A DNA stretch of 64,000 nt, taken from the NCBI GenBank assembly GCA_014529385.2, contig CM043958.1, forward strand, positions 139,574,398 through 139,638,397, read 5' to 3'. Position 1 is the first letter of the stretch, and each line of letters starts with the position of its first letter. The notes beneath the pieces were generated by a model that saw only the letters and a program-made list of their open reading frames with translations, made no database searches and was not told the DNA's origin. This document shows positions 11,142 to 22,719 of this stretch, piece after piece. The translations under genes and the position numbers were made by a program. The DNA is from Adiantum capillus-veneris (taxonomy: Eukaryota > Streptophyta > Polypodiopsida > Polypodiales > Pteridaceae).

Positions 11142-12852
11142 TGTCACCAGCGTGTGACTACTATCTATCCTTTTTGTTGATTTCTCTCTTATTATCTATT
11201 TACTTTCACTTTTTGGAAACACCCCTCGGGAAATCTAACTGCCCTGCATTGCGTAGCTAATGTGGAACTGTCCAGAGGGAGTCCAGGCCTGAGGGCAAGA
11301 GAGCACTAAGGTTGGACAAGAACTATGGTTAGCCAAGTGGGGTCATTGACTAGCCAAAGTGGAATCCTTTGCTACAGAGGCTACATTTCAGTTCTGGATG
11401 TGGCCACAGTGTACAAAGAGGGTCGGATGACCTAGAAAGATACAATGGCAGCATCTCCTAAAATTTAGGGAACTGCTATTTTGGGACCTGAAAATGTGTT
11501 GGCGTCATTACCTCCGGAATGACAAGGGGAACATTTTCTTACTCTGCCGTGAAGTCAACTGGGCAACCAGTTGGGAGATTTTTTAGGCGGCAACCCCGAA
11601 ACGGGAAAATGCTTGTAAATGTGCCAAGTGGCACATTCTGGTGCAGTTTCTAATGCAAGACCCTACTAATACCAATAGGTCGCTCTCCCTAAGGTCTATG
11701 AACCAAAATCCCAACCCAAAACACCTGGTGCAGAAACACGTAGGATGTCTGGCCGAAATATGCAGGTCTTCGTTTCCAAAATCTAAAGTGCCTAATGTGT
11801 AGTTCTACTCATTGTGAACACGTGGATATGCTGCAATGCAAAATCGGACAACGTATGCTCACCCAAACAACCGATGAAGCTCGTAGAAGCAGCTCACAAA
11901 GCTGGACGCTGAATTTTAAGCTGGGAGAGGCTCATTTGCAGCTTTTGTCACAGGTTAAGAGCTATGGAGTTGCTTTCACTCCTATGTACAGTGCGGTGCC
12001 AGGAGTGATGCCCTGCACGCTACGCACTGCCCTCTCTCTCCCCTTTGCAGTATGTTATGCCCCTCTAGTGGGCTCTTCATTTGACCAATGCACAGTTGTG
12101 TGGGTTCATGCGCGATTGCCGAGGCAAGAGCCTCTTGCACAGGTACTGGATTAGCTAGCGGCTAATCCCCCCGCAGGTACAGGTGAATTCGGAGAGGTTT
12201 CACGCCAGAAATCTCGTCCGATTCAAAGGGCAAGTAGCCCTACAGGTGCGGGAGCTCGAGGACTTGCTAGGGATGCGACCGGCACGCGAAACGGAGCCCG
12301 AAACAGTGAATTACAGCCTGCTGTGTATTTTTGCAGGTTTAGGGTTTTGGCCCTAAACGGACCCTAATACCCCCAGGAGGTTCGGGGACGCAAGGGGACC
12401 GCTGTACAGGTGATCTGGCGCATTTTCAGGGCTGAAAACAGAGAATTCAGCGTGCTGCAGATTCTCGCCAGGTTTTGCAAAGTGCCCGTATGCGTCGGGA
12501 AAGTCGGCCAATGTGTGGGAATACTGATTGTGAAGGGTTCTAGTACAGTTATGTTGCCGAAATCGGGCTGGAATAGTGGAAATTCAGCCGAGTTTGTGCG
12601 GGGCAGCTTGTAGGGAACCACAGTGTTTATTCCCTCTTTTGAACAATAAAGAAATACCGAAAGGGGCGCCTAAGTTAGGGGCCAATCTGGTGTCTGTCTA
12701 TTCATACAGGTGCAATCTAGCAGCCTGTATCCCTCTCCCCTTTGTTGTGTCTTGAAAGTACAGGTAAAATAGACGACTAATAATGGGTGAAAGCTAAATC
12801 AAGGTTTGAAGTAAAGTCTACCGCCCTTTTTGGATTGAACAGGCCGGTTACA
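11142..12852 (+). repeat. 5' LTR of A (1,711 bp)
   Basis: Starts TGTCACCAGCGTGTGACTAC and ends AGGCCGGTTACA. It is about 234 bp longer than the 3' LTR because of a private block at about 11,661-11,904. AATAAA lies at 12,645-12,650, just before the AAAGAAATACCGAAAGGGGC block, and may be the polyadenylation signal. Confidence 0.92.
11661..11904 (+). repeat. about 244-bp sequence private to the 5' LTR of A
   Basis: In the 3' LTR and in A' the words TAATGCAAGAG(A) and GGCGCTGAATTTTAAG are almost adjacent. In the 5' LTR they are separated by a block beginning ACCCTACTAATACCAATAGG and ending ACAAAGCTGGACG. No terminal repeats or clean duplication are visible, so the source is unknown. It arose after or during integration, since LTRs should start identical. 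Confidence 0.8.
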
Positions 12853-12870
12853 TGGTTCCATCGACGGGAT
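12853..12870 (+). other. primer binding site of A
   Basis: TGGTTCCATCGACGGGAT directly follows the LTR. It is the same as in A' and differs from the initiator-Met site of B. It is closest, from memory, to the complement of a tRNA-Glu 3' end. Confidence 0.6.
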
Positions 12871-12939
12871 TAAATCACTTTTTCCCATAGAAGTGAGCCT
12901 TGGTCAGTTTTGGGCTTGAAGACACAGGGAATTGCAATT

Positions 12940-14640
12940 ATGGCTGACAAACCAGATGATGTGACTGAAGAGGTTTCCTCTTCAGAGGGTCAACAGACAC
13001 ATGAAGTGGGTGAGTCCTCAAGACCACCACAGACTGATGACGATATATTCAGGACCCAGTTTGCTACTGCTGTGGCTATGTTCACACAAGTAATGCAGAA
13101 CCCGAGGTTTTTAGCCTTTCTGCAACCTCCTGTTCCGTCTCAGCAAGTTGGGTCACTGGATCATATTCAAAAGCCTGTTAAGGCTCGAGCACAGGTGATT
13201 CATACTTCACAGTCACTCAATGCAAACACCTGTACACTTTACGGAGAACATGCAGTCTCCACAACCTATGCCTAAGGTGCAAGAACAGGTGGCTGAGATG
13301 CCAGTTTTTCAAGCTGTACCAGTTCAGCCCGCCACCTTTCAGCAGCCTATAGCTGGTTCTAATGGGCAGGGAAGCAACCTACAGGCTATGCAACAGGTCT
13401 TCCCACCACCTTCAGTACACTCTGGCTATTTTGGAGGTGGATCCGTATTCCAGAGCATGGCTGGTCATGCACCTGGAAATCAGTTTTATACGCCAGGAAC
13501 AGTGTTTGGGGGTGCTCAAACAATGATGCCTAACCCCATGTATGGTGTCACGGGCATGCTACCAGGGTTTCAGAGCACTCAGGGCCAATTTGGGATGCCA
13601 CAGGCAAACTTTGGTATGGCTGGAATTACAAATCAGCAGCCAAATATGGCATTTCCAGGTCAAGTTAATAGCGGCCAAGGAACACAGATGAACCCTAATA
13701 ATGTTCCCATGTTTCAGTCACTTCCATATGACAATTTAACGCCGTTAGAGAGGCCAACTCCGTACAAAGAAGGTGGCAAAGGTGTGTCATTCACGACCTT
13801 TACAGGGTTTGATGACAGGACGAAGGCTCTCTCATTCCTCCAGCAGTTTGACAAGGCCTATGCAGGGGGATATTTTACAGAGGCTTCAAAGGTCCGCAAG
13901 GCAGCCACTTTCTTGACAGGGAATGCGGGACAATGGTGGACAACTTTATTGCTTCAAGGGCAAGCTCCGTCCACATGGATTTACTTCAAGCAGATTTTTG
14001 CAGCAGCATGGTTATCTGATGACTTTGAAGCAGATGTCATGACAGAATGGCACCAGCTAAATGCTGCCACTTGCAGAAATCTGGATGATTACAATCGGAA
14101 GTTTTGGAAAGCTCTACTTCCAGTAACTTCCTATAGGTTTGTGCCATTGACAGAACAGATTGAAAAATACTGTTGTGGCCTACCTAAAGGATCGAGAAAA
14201 TACTGCACGAAGACCAAAGTCACTACTTTGACGCAGCTCATCGAGGTAGCAAACACTAGCAATGGTTTGCTCAAGGGAGAAGATTGTGAATTTAACACTG
14301 GCGTCAAGGCAAGATCAGGCAAGAAAAATTCAGCCAAGAAGCACGTTCCCAATGAGGCTCCTAAAGGGACTCAGGAGTCTGCCAACGCAGGGAAAGACAA
14401 AGCTACGGTTGAATCAGAAAAAGGACCAGCAAAGAAATGGAAAAGACGTTTTCCTCGCAAGTCAGAAGAGCAAAAGAAGGTCCTGAGGACAGAGAACAAA
14501 TGCTTTATATGTGAGCAGCCTGGCCACATTGCTTACAATTGTCCTACAAAGAAAAGGCCAGCTGATTCTGAAGACAAGGAGGACAGGAAAGGAAAGAAGC
14601 CCATGGCTGGTCTAGTGCCAGATATGGTGGGCGACAAGCC
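12940..14640 (+). CDS. gag of element A (two overlapping frames)
   Basis: Start ATG 12,940 (MADKPDDVTEEVSSSEG). The first frame stops at 13,275; the second frame, +1 relative to the first, is open from about 13,200 onward and runs without a break into pol. Domains: N-terminal Gln/Met/Gly/Pro-rich region to about 13,740; Gag core 13,790-14,270 (FLTGNAGQWWTTLLL, NRKFWKALLP); a basic Lys-rich spacer; zinc knuckle CFICEQPGHIAYNC (about 14,503-14,545). The frame change occurs at the same point in A' (minus, about 1,396-1,455). It could be an ancestral deletion, a spliced site, or a +1 shift used in translation; the sequence alone does not decide. Confidence 0.85.
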
Positions 14641-17600
14641 AAATTCAGATGCAAGTGAGCTTTGCAGAGCATGGGGAAAGGTCAGGGATCAAACAGTGCT
14701 TATCTTCTTTGATCCAGGTGCCAAAGCCAACTTTATTTCCCCAGAATTGGCTTCAAAGTTGGGAATCAGACCTGAAGAGATGGGGTATACAACAGAGGCA
14801 GGTTTGGCATGTCCTGGCCATACAGAGGCTGTGACGCCCATCATTGGAAAGTTGCGTCTACATATCCAGTGCTATGTAGATGCTGAAGAATTTTACATCA
14901 TGCCACTGGACGGATGTGATGTGTTGTTAGGTATTCCTTGGTTATTTCGTGTACAGGGAATCATGGATGCCTACAACAAAAAGATCACTGTACAGAGCAG
15001 GGGAAAGACTCACGTTCTGGATGTAAAGCTTAAAGGGGAGTCTATTCCTACTGTATCAGCTTCTGCTATTACTTCTGTAATGAAAAAGCATCTTTCTGCG
15101 TACTTGGTTTTTGCACGTGAAGTGTCAGATTGTGATGAATCAAATTTATCTGTGCTAGATAAAGAAATGTCAATGTTTTTACAACAGTATAGTGACTGTT
15201 TTTCCGATTCATTACCGTCTCAATTACCGCCAGAGAGACCGGAGGACCATGCGATAGATTTGGTGCCAGGCAATAGCCCACCAAATAAGCCTCCGTACAG
15301 GGTTAGTGCGGCTCAGCAGAAAGAGATAATAGGCCAAGTACAGGAGTTGTTAGAAAAGGGGCTGATTCAGCCCAGTTCATCTCCATTCTGTTCTCCAGTG
15401 TTGTTGGTGCAGAAAAAGGATGGCTCATGGCGTATGTGCATCGACTACCGTGCACTGAACAAGAATACCATCAAGAATAGGTTCCCTATACCTAGAATTG
15501 ATGATATTATAGACAAATTAGGAGGAGCAGCTATGTTTAGCAGGATAGATCTAAAGAGTGGGTACCATCATATCCGTATTAGATCAGAGGATGTGCACAA
15601 GACTGCTTTTAGAACGACGTTTGGCCTTTATGAATTTTTAGTGATGCCCTTTGGTCTCACAAATGCTCCTGCTACGTTCAATAGGATGATGGACACAATT
15701 TTCCGTCCACACCAGCAGTTTGTTGGTACATTCTTTGATGACATGATAGTCTATTCAAAGAATGAAGAGGAGCATAGGCTTCACTTGGCCATTGTGTTCA
15801 AAGAGCTACGCAGTCATAGGTTGCTCATCAATGCAAAGAAAAGTGAGTTTTTTCTAGAAGAGATTCACTTTCTGGGACACATTGTCTGAAAGGATGGTGT
15901 CAGAATGGATCCTGCAAAAGTTGAAGCGATCAAGTCATGGCCAAATTTGAAGACGGTGCATGATGTCCGAAGCTTTTTGGGACTATGCTCCTATTACAGA
16001 AGGTTTATCCGAAATTTCGCTGAGATTGCTTCACCTTTACATGCTCTTCAAAAGAAGGCAGTCACCTTTAGATGGACACAAAAAGAGATTTCAGCTTTTA
16101 ATCTCTTAAAGGAAAAGATGACTTCGGATCCAGTCATTGTGTTGCCAGATCTTAGGAAGTCATTTGTGGTCCAGTGTGACGCCTGTGGTAGTAGCATTGG
16201 TGCAGTGCTAATGCAAGATGGCAGGGTAGTAGCCTATGAGAGCAGAATTTTGCAAGGGCCAGAGATGACCATGCAGGTCTATGAGAAAGAGTTACTGGCT
16301 GTGATTCATGCGCTCTTAAGTTGGAAACACTACCTGCTAGGTGCAGATTTCGTTGTCCAAACGGACCATCAGACCTTGCGGTACTTCTTGACACAGACAA
16401 AGTTATCTGAGAAGCATATGCGATGGGCAAATATCTTGTCCATGTTCCATTTTCAGATTGTGCATGTGGAAGGCAAGAAGAACGTTGTGGCTGATGGCTT
16501 GTCAAGGAAGCCACAAATTTCAACTGTGTCAATTCCTTATCATCATGAACTTGATGATATGAGAGAACAATATGCAAATGATGAAGATTTTGCAAGGGTC
16601 TTCGAGCAACTAATGGATGGACAACGTCATGAACACTATCTTCTTAAAGACGGGTTCATGATGATGCATGGCAGATTGTGTGTCACAAAGCCATTGCGAC
16701 GCAAAGTTATGGAGGAGAGTCATGTCCCACCGTATGCAGGGCATCGTGGTATCGATGCTACAGTTAAAGCGGTTGAGACATTCTTCTATTGGCCTACATT
16801 GAGAAGGGATGTGGATGCCTTTGTGCGAGAATGCCTAATATGCCAAAAGGTCAAGTTTGACAGGGAAAAGGCACCAGGGTTATTGCAACCACTACCTATT
16901 CCAGATAAACCATGGGAAAGTATTGCTATGGATTTTATGTTTGATCTTCCGAGAACGCAGATAGGAAATGATGGTATTTGGACCATTATTTGCAGATTCA
17001 GCAAACAGGCTCATTTTATTCCTGTCAGGAAGAAGATAAAGCCAGATCAGATGGCACGCTTGTTTATGAGCAATATTTTCAAGTATCATGGAATGCCAGA
17101 GTCGATTGTTAGCGACCGTGATCCACGCATGACAAGTTTGTTCTGGAGAGGCTTGTTTGAGAATATGGGCACCACGCTCAAATTCTCTTCGTCATTTCAT
17201 CCTCAAACAGATGGACAGTCAGAAGAGGCAAATTCTACTGTCCTAGATCTGCTGAAGTGCTATGTGTCAGAGCATAAAGGAAAATGGGAGCAATATTTGC
17301 CATTGGTGGAGTATGCTTACAATAATACAGTGCATTCATCAACTGGCAAGGCACCTTTTGAGATAGTTGAAGGTGGTAAGAAAGTTCCTCCCATACTGCA
17401 TACAAAGGACAAGATATTTGAAGCAGATAAGTATGTTCAAGACATGGATGAAATGTACAAGAAGGTCAAAGTGGCCTTAGAAAGGACTCAGGCAAAACAA
17501 AAGAAAGCAGCTGATCGTCACCGTCGTGAAGTAGTATATTCACTTGGTGATTGGGTGCTTTTACGCTTTGAAAAGGCAAGGTTAAAGAAGATTAAGGGCA

Positions 17601-18007
17601 AGGAAAGACTGTTTCCAAAGCTCAGCATGCGTTACTATGGGCCTTTTCAAGTATGCGACATAATCAGTGATGTTGCATATAGGCTGAAATTGCCTGACAG
17701 TTGGAAGATTCACAATGCGTTTCATGTGAGTCTTCTCAGACTCTATGTGGGTGATGTGCCAGAAGATATGCCAGCTGAAGATCAGCCGGAAGTCGAGGAA
17801 CTTGACGAGATCTTTCTCCCTGAACAGATTTTGGCACACAAAGAAAGGAAAGTGAAAGGCAAGGTTGCTAGGCGTTACTTGGTAAAGTTCAGAAACTATC
17901 CACCAATGGATGCTAAGTGGATGGAAGAAGGTGAACTTGCAGAGTCACCAACTGTGTTATCACTTTACCTGGAAGCCTTCGATTTGCAACCTACCTTGAC
18001 CCCTTGA
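14641..18007 (+). CDS. pol of element A with one in-frame stop (protease, RT, RNase H, integrase, chromodomain)
   Basis: The polyprotein processes Gag-Pol, copies the RNA genome and integrates it. Protease near 14,700 has FFDPGAKANFIS (D-P-G instead of D-S/T-G) and LLGIPWLF. RT at about 15,330-15,880 has FFDDMIVYS. A TGA at 15,887-15,889 (after FLGHIV; B has Ser here) interrupts the frame, which continues unchanged from 15,890. RNase H: QCDACGSSIGAVL, YEKELLAV, TDHQTLRYF. Integrase: H-H-C-C zinc region (GHRG to CLICQKVK), then the D-D-E core (AMDFMFDLPR, SDRDPR, TDGQSEEAN). The chromodomain ends the protein (EIFLPEQILAH to KWMEEGELAES). Apart from the TGA, the catalytic residues I looked for are present. 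Confidence 0.92.
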
Positions 18008-18581
18008 GTTTGAAAGCTATATGGATTGTCAGTGTGACAATGACTTCTGAAAGAAATGATGTACATGGTATTTAAAGTGAGCTCAAATCAAATACCTGTT
18101 ACATGAATGTTAGAGCTGTACAGATTGTTAGTTTGGCAATTGCTCTTATGGAATGTCCAAAAGTTTGGTTAGTGCTATAGAAGTGAGTATTTCTTGTCAG
18201 TTTGTCAAGGATACAGTGATTGCTTCTATTAAAGAGTACATGTGTAACTGCATTCTTAAACTGTCGGTTTGGGTATGCTTGAAAGTGTTACGGGATCCAA
18301 CGTGTACTATAAGACAATGGAAAAATGTTTAGCTACCATTTTGTCATTGGAAAGTTAGTGACTCAAAGCAATGGCACAGTGCGCAGCTACCACTATGTCA
18401 TTGGGACAGGGTTCACACGCAGGCAATACATGAGTCAACAAGGTGTTGAATACACCAGGGTTGACAATGAGCATGTATGTGTCGTATATGTGTCGACAGG
18501 TGTTGGAATACATCAGTGTTGACAGTAAGCATGTACGACATAGATGCAAACGAGGACGTTTGAGATTTCAAGAGGGGGGTA
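18008..18581 (+). other. 3' untranslated region of element A with polypurine tract
   Basis: No coding sequence. Short dispersed repeats are visible (for example TGTCATTGG and GTTGGAATACA/GTTGAATACACC). The polypurine tract AGAGGGGGG (18,571-18,579) abuts the 3' LTR in the same context (TTCAAGAGGGGGGTATGTCA) as in B and C. Confidence 0.75.
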
Positions 18582-20058
18582 TGTCACCAGCGTGTGACTA
18601 CTATCTATCCTTTTTGTTGATTTCTTTCTTATTATCTATTTACTTTCACTTTTTGGAAACACCCCTCGGGAAATCTAACTGCCCTGCATTGCGTAGCTAG
18701 TGTGGAACTGTCCAGAGGGAGTCCAGGCCTGAGGGCAAGAGAGCACTAAGGTTGGACAAGGACTATGGTTAGCCAAGTGGGGTCATTGACTAGCCAAAGT
18801 GGAATCCTTTGCTACAGAGGCTACATTTCAGTTCTGGATGTGGCCACAATGTACAAAGAGGGTCGGATGACCTAGAAAGATACAATGGCAGCATCTCCTA
18901 AAATTTAGGGAATTGCTATTTTGGGACCTGAAAATGTGTTGGCGTCATTACCTCCGGAATGACAAGGGGAACATTTTCTTACTCTGCGGTGAAGTCAACT
19001 GGGCAACCAGTTGGGAGATTTTTAGGCGGCAACCCCGAAACGGGAAAATGCTTGTAAATGTGCCAAGTGGCACATTCTGGTGCAGTTTCTAATGCAAGAG
19101 AGAGTTGGCGCTGAATTTTAAGCTGGGAGAGGCTCATTTGCAGCTTTTGTCACAGGTTAAGAGCTATGGAGTGCTTGCTTTCCCTCCTATGTACAGTGCG
19201 GTGCCAGGAGTGATGCCCTGCACGCTACGCACTGCCCTCTCTCTCCCCTTTGGCAGTATGTTATGCCCCTCTAGTGGGCTCTTCATTTGACCAATGTACA
19301 GTTGTGTGGGTTCATGCGCGATTGCCGAGGCAAGAGCCTCTTGCACAGGTACTGGATTAGCTAGCGGCTAATCCTCCCGCAGGTACTTGTGAATTCGGAG
19401 AGGTTTCACGCCAGAAATCTCGTCCGATTCAAAGGGCAAGTAGCCCTACAGGTGCGGGAGCTCGAGGACTTGCTAGGGATGCGACCGGCACGCGAAACGG
19501 AGCCCGAAACAGTGAATTACAGCCTGCTGTGTATTTTTGCAGGTTTAGGGTTTTGGCCCTAAACGGACCCTAATACCCCCAGGAGGTTCGGGGACGCAAG
19601 GGGACCGTTGTACAGGTGATCTAGCGCATTTTCAGGGCTGAAAACAGAGAATTCAGCGTGCTGCAGATTCTCGCCAGGTTTTGCAAAGTGCCCGTATGCG
19701 TCGGGAAAGTCGGCCAATGCGTGGGAATACTGACTGTGAAGGGTTCTAGTACAGTTATGACGCCGAAATCGGGCTGGAATAGTGGAAATTCAACCGAGTT
19801 TGTGCGGGACAGCTTGTAGTGAACCATAGCGTTTATTCCCTCTTTTGAACAATAAAGAAATACCGAAAGGGGCGCCTAAGTTAGGGGCCAATCTGGTGTC
19901 TGTCTACTCATACAGGTGCAATCTAGCAGCCTGTATCCCTCTCCCCTTTGTTGTGTCTTGAAAGTACAGGTAAAATAGACGACTAATAATGGGTGAAAGC
20001 TAAATCAAGGTTTAAAGTAAAGTCTACCGCCCTTTTTGGATTGAACAGGCCGGTTATA
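18582..20058 (+). repeat. 3' LTR of A (1,477 bp)
   Basis: Partner of 11,142-12,852. It ends GGCCGGTTATA (the 5' copy ends TTACA) and is followed by the target duplication CTTAT. Apart from the 244-bp block, few substitutions separate the LTRs. Confidence 0.92.
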
Positions 20059-21441
20059 CTTATCATCTTTCCACCCGCAGACTGACGGGCAATTTGAGAT
20101 TGCCAATTCAGTGGTACTAGATTTATTGAAGTCTTACATCTCGGATCAGAAGACTCAATGGGAAAAGTATTTACCTTCGGTGGAATTTGCCTACAATAAT
20201 ACGATACACTCGTCGACGGGGAAGGCGCCATTTGAGATTATTGAAGCTGCTACGAAGGTTCCACCCTTCCTAAGCACGGAAGATAAGATTTTTGAAGCCG
20301 ATAAGTACATGCGTGACTTGCACACGGCTTTTGCCAAGGTCCGCGAGGGAGGCTTTGCAACAATCTGTAGAAAGACAGAAAAAGGCAGCATATCGCCATC
20401 GTCGCGATTTGAAATTGAAGGAGAACGATTGGGTGCTCTTACGTTTTGAGAAGGCACGCCTAAGAAAGAAAAAGGGGAAGGAGAGGCTTTTTCCAAAGCT
20501 TAGTATGCGATACTACGGACCTTTCCAGATCTCCGAAAAGATAAATGATGTCTCCTTCCGATTGAAGCTGCCCGAAACTTGGAGGATTCACAATGCTTTT
20601 CATGTGAGTCTCTTGAAGCCTTTTAAAGGCGATGTGCCCGAAGATGGGGAGCCTGATGAGCAACCCGAAGTGGAAGAAACGAGGAGATCCTTGTTCCAAA
20701 ACAGATATTGGCACATAAAGACAGAAAGATTGAGGGTAAAGTGATAAGGCGGTTCTTGGTTAAATTCAAGAACTATCCTGCATTGGATGCGAAGTGGATG
20801 GAGGAGGAGGACCTAGCAGATACTGCTCAGATTGTGAATCTTTACCTTGAGGCTTTTCGTTTAGCATAGTCTATTCCAAATGGAACCCCGAATTCAGCTT
20901 GGCCGGATATCTGGTGCAGCGGGTATGCACAAGAGGGGAGTTACTCCGCTCCTTTGTCAATAGATGCCTCGATTTTTGATACTAGAGTCACTGATGTCTC
21001 TTTGAGCTTTAGGGATACTGAGAGCTGATAGCATTCTGCTGTATGACTTTATGAACTGGAATTCCCGATAATATGATACTCATTTGCTCTTAACTTGTTT
21101 AAGTGCAAGAACTGATAGACAAAATGACTGCAGCATTCTGGTCTGAATGATCTAGATAAACATGGTTGCAATAGGGATTAGTCAATTGGGCATCTATGAG
21201 GTCTTGAGTGGATCTAGATGCGATTGCTAATTGCGTTGCCGATAAATCATGGTTTGAGATCCAAATGAATGTTGAATGTGATTTGTCATGTGATGTCATG
21301 TGATGTAACTGTCGATTGGTACATGTGCTAGATGTGTGTTCCTAGTGCGTCGGTACAAACAGTTAGTGTCTGCTAAGACAGTTTTGGCCTCTGTCTGTTT
21401 TGTAGGCGTAATCGAGGACGATTACTTTCAAGAGGGGGGTA
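20059..21441 (+). pseudogene. Element C pol fragment 3 (integrase end, chromodomain) and 3' untranslated region
   Basis: The reading resumes exactly at the CTTAT duplication: TDGQFEIANSVVLDLLKSYI, FAYNNTIHSSTGKAPFEI, then a frameshift (about 20,350) into RFEKARLRKKKGKERLFP, LPETWRIHNAFHVSLLKP and a chromodomain-like end (KWMEEEDLADT, to about 20,868) after another frameshift near 20,690. A non-coding region with two copies of TGTCATGTGA and the polypurine tract AGAGGGGGGT (21,431-21,440) leads to the 3' LTR. Confidence 0.88.
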
Positions 21442-22079
21442 TGTCACAAACTGGTGACGTGGCTGCCCATGTGACACACACATTGGCATGGACAAGCCCG
21501 GGGAAAATGCAGTCTGGCTGAGATACGGCACCGAAATTTGTGCAGCATGCTGATATGGCACTGCCGTACGGATCCCTGTGATTTCCGTCGTAATTTCCGG
21601 CCTGTTGACGTGGCAGATCTGCGTACGGAAATTTCTGGAAGCTTTTAGGGCTGCTTTTGTCTACGCAATGCTTGGGGGAGAGAGAGAGCTTTACTTTTTT
21701 TTAAAAGCTCTGCTTTATTTACTCAAGAGAGAGTTTGTGAGTGAGCCATGCTTTATTTTTGAAAGCTTTTGGGACAGCTTTTGGGGCTCTGCTTTTGGCA
21801 TCCCTTGTAATCTCTTTATAAGTGTTGTTGGGCTCTCACTTCTCAGAGCATCTGGACGCAAAGTTTGAGAGTGAGTCCCAACCACTCCTTTCTACTTTGA
21901 GTTGCAGATTAATACAAAAAGAAACCCTGAAAGGGGTGCTAGTCTTTGGGGCCAATATCTCGAGGCACGGAACTCCGCCGGGCCAGTGTTGAATCAATTG
22001 TGAACTGTGAACTGTTTTGAAGTGAATTTCCTGTCGTGTCGCGGTGGAATCTTGACTTGGAGTGTCCAAGTTTGCTACA
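21442..22079 (+). repeat. 3' LTR of element C (638 bp)
   Basis: Starts TGTCACAAACTGGTGACGTG and ends CCAAGTTTGCTACA. It is related to the B LTR at both ends and in U5 (AAAGAAACCCTGAAAGGGGTGC; GGGGCCAATATCTCGAGG), but the U3 part is mostly different, so C is a separate subfamily. A TATA-like TTTATAAG lies at about 21,814. The target duplication would be TCTTC (22,080-22,084), with its partner left of the window. Confidence 0.88.
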
Positions 22080-22719
22080 TCTTCTTCAAGAATCTCCTGA
22101 GGAATATCCCTGAAACCACTTTTAACACAAAATCATAAACATACCTATTCCTTGTTGAGTGACTGAAACAAGAGAGGTGAGCTTTGCAACCTGCAACCTG
22201 CATATCTTCTAGAGCTCCCCTCTCCGAGCCTTTTTAAAGGTACAAGGGGGCCCATAAATTGGGCGCACTGCCAACAGCTGAAAACAGAACACCAAAGGTG
22301 CGCTGGCCGAAAGCACCTCAATCGCATACAGCCTTCCGTGTTTTGCAGCCAGGGTCGCCACATCAACAGCGCATCAGTTTTTGGTATGGCCTGTTAGTGT
22401 CCAGTAGCTTTAATTTGTGACATGCTTTGTGAAGTGTTGTATTTTTAAGTGTTATTTCAAGTATGTGCTGTCATCCAGTGTTTTGTCTTTAAAGTGCTAG
22501 CTGGTTTCACTCCATGCTTTGAGCTTGATTATATTTCCTAGAGGAGGCTTTCCTGTGAATCATGTTGTAAGCAAATGTTAGGCAATGCATGAAACTTAGG
22601 TAGCTGTTAAGAGGATGATTGAAATATCCAAGAAACAGTCAACAACAATAGCTTATTTTTACATTACTCTACACATATTATTTTAACAAAAGGTAACTTA
22701 GTTTTTGCATGTTTCTTAG
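22080..22719 (+). other. probable intron sequence upstream of the first visible GLDH exon
   Basis: I see no convincing coding sequence here. The region lies between the end of element C and the splice acceptor at 22,718-22,719 (TTTCTTAG). The dehydrogenase is missing roughly its first third, so this is most simply the end of a long intron that contains the retrotransposon nest. Confidence 0.55.

Larger units (their letters stand above)
11142..20058 (+). mobile_element. Ty3/gypsy chromovirus A, nearly intact
   Basis: An 8.9-kb LTR retrotransposon with LTRs at 11,142-12,852 and 18,582-20,058, primer binding site at 12,853, polypurine tract at 18,571-18,579, and target duplication CTTAT at 11,137-11,141 and 20,059-20,063. 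The coding order is Gag, protease, RT, RNase H, integrase, chromodomain. Only two coding lesions are visible: a frame change in gag shared with A', and one TGA in pol. The element is inserted in the integrase of element C. Confidence 0.95.

Noticed and set aside
22145-22366. Minus-strand 73-codon open frame upstream of GLDH
   Set aside because: No recognisable motif and antisense within a likely intron.
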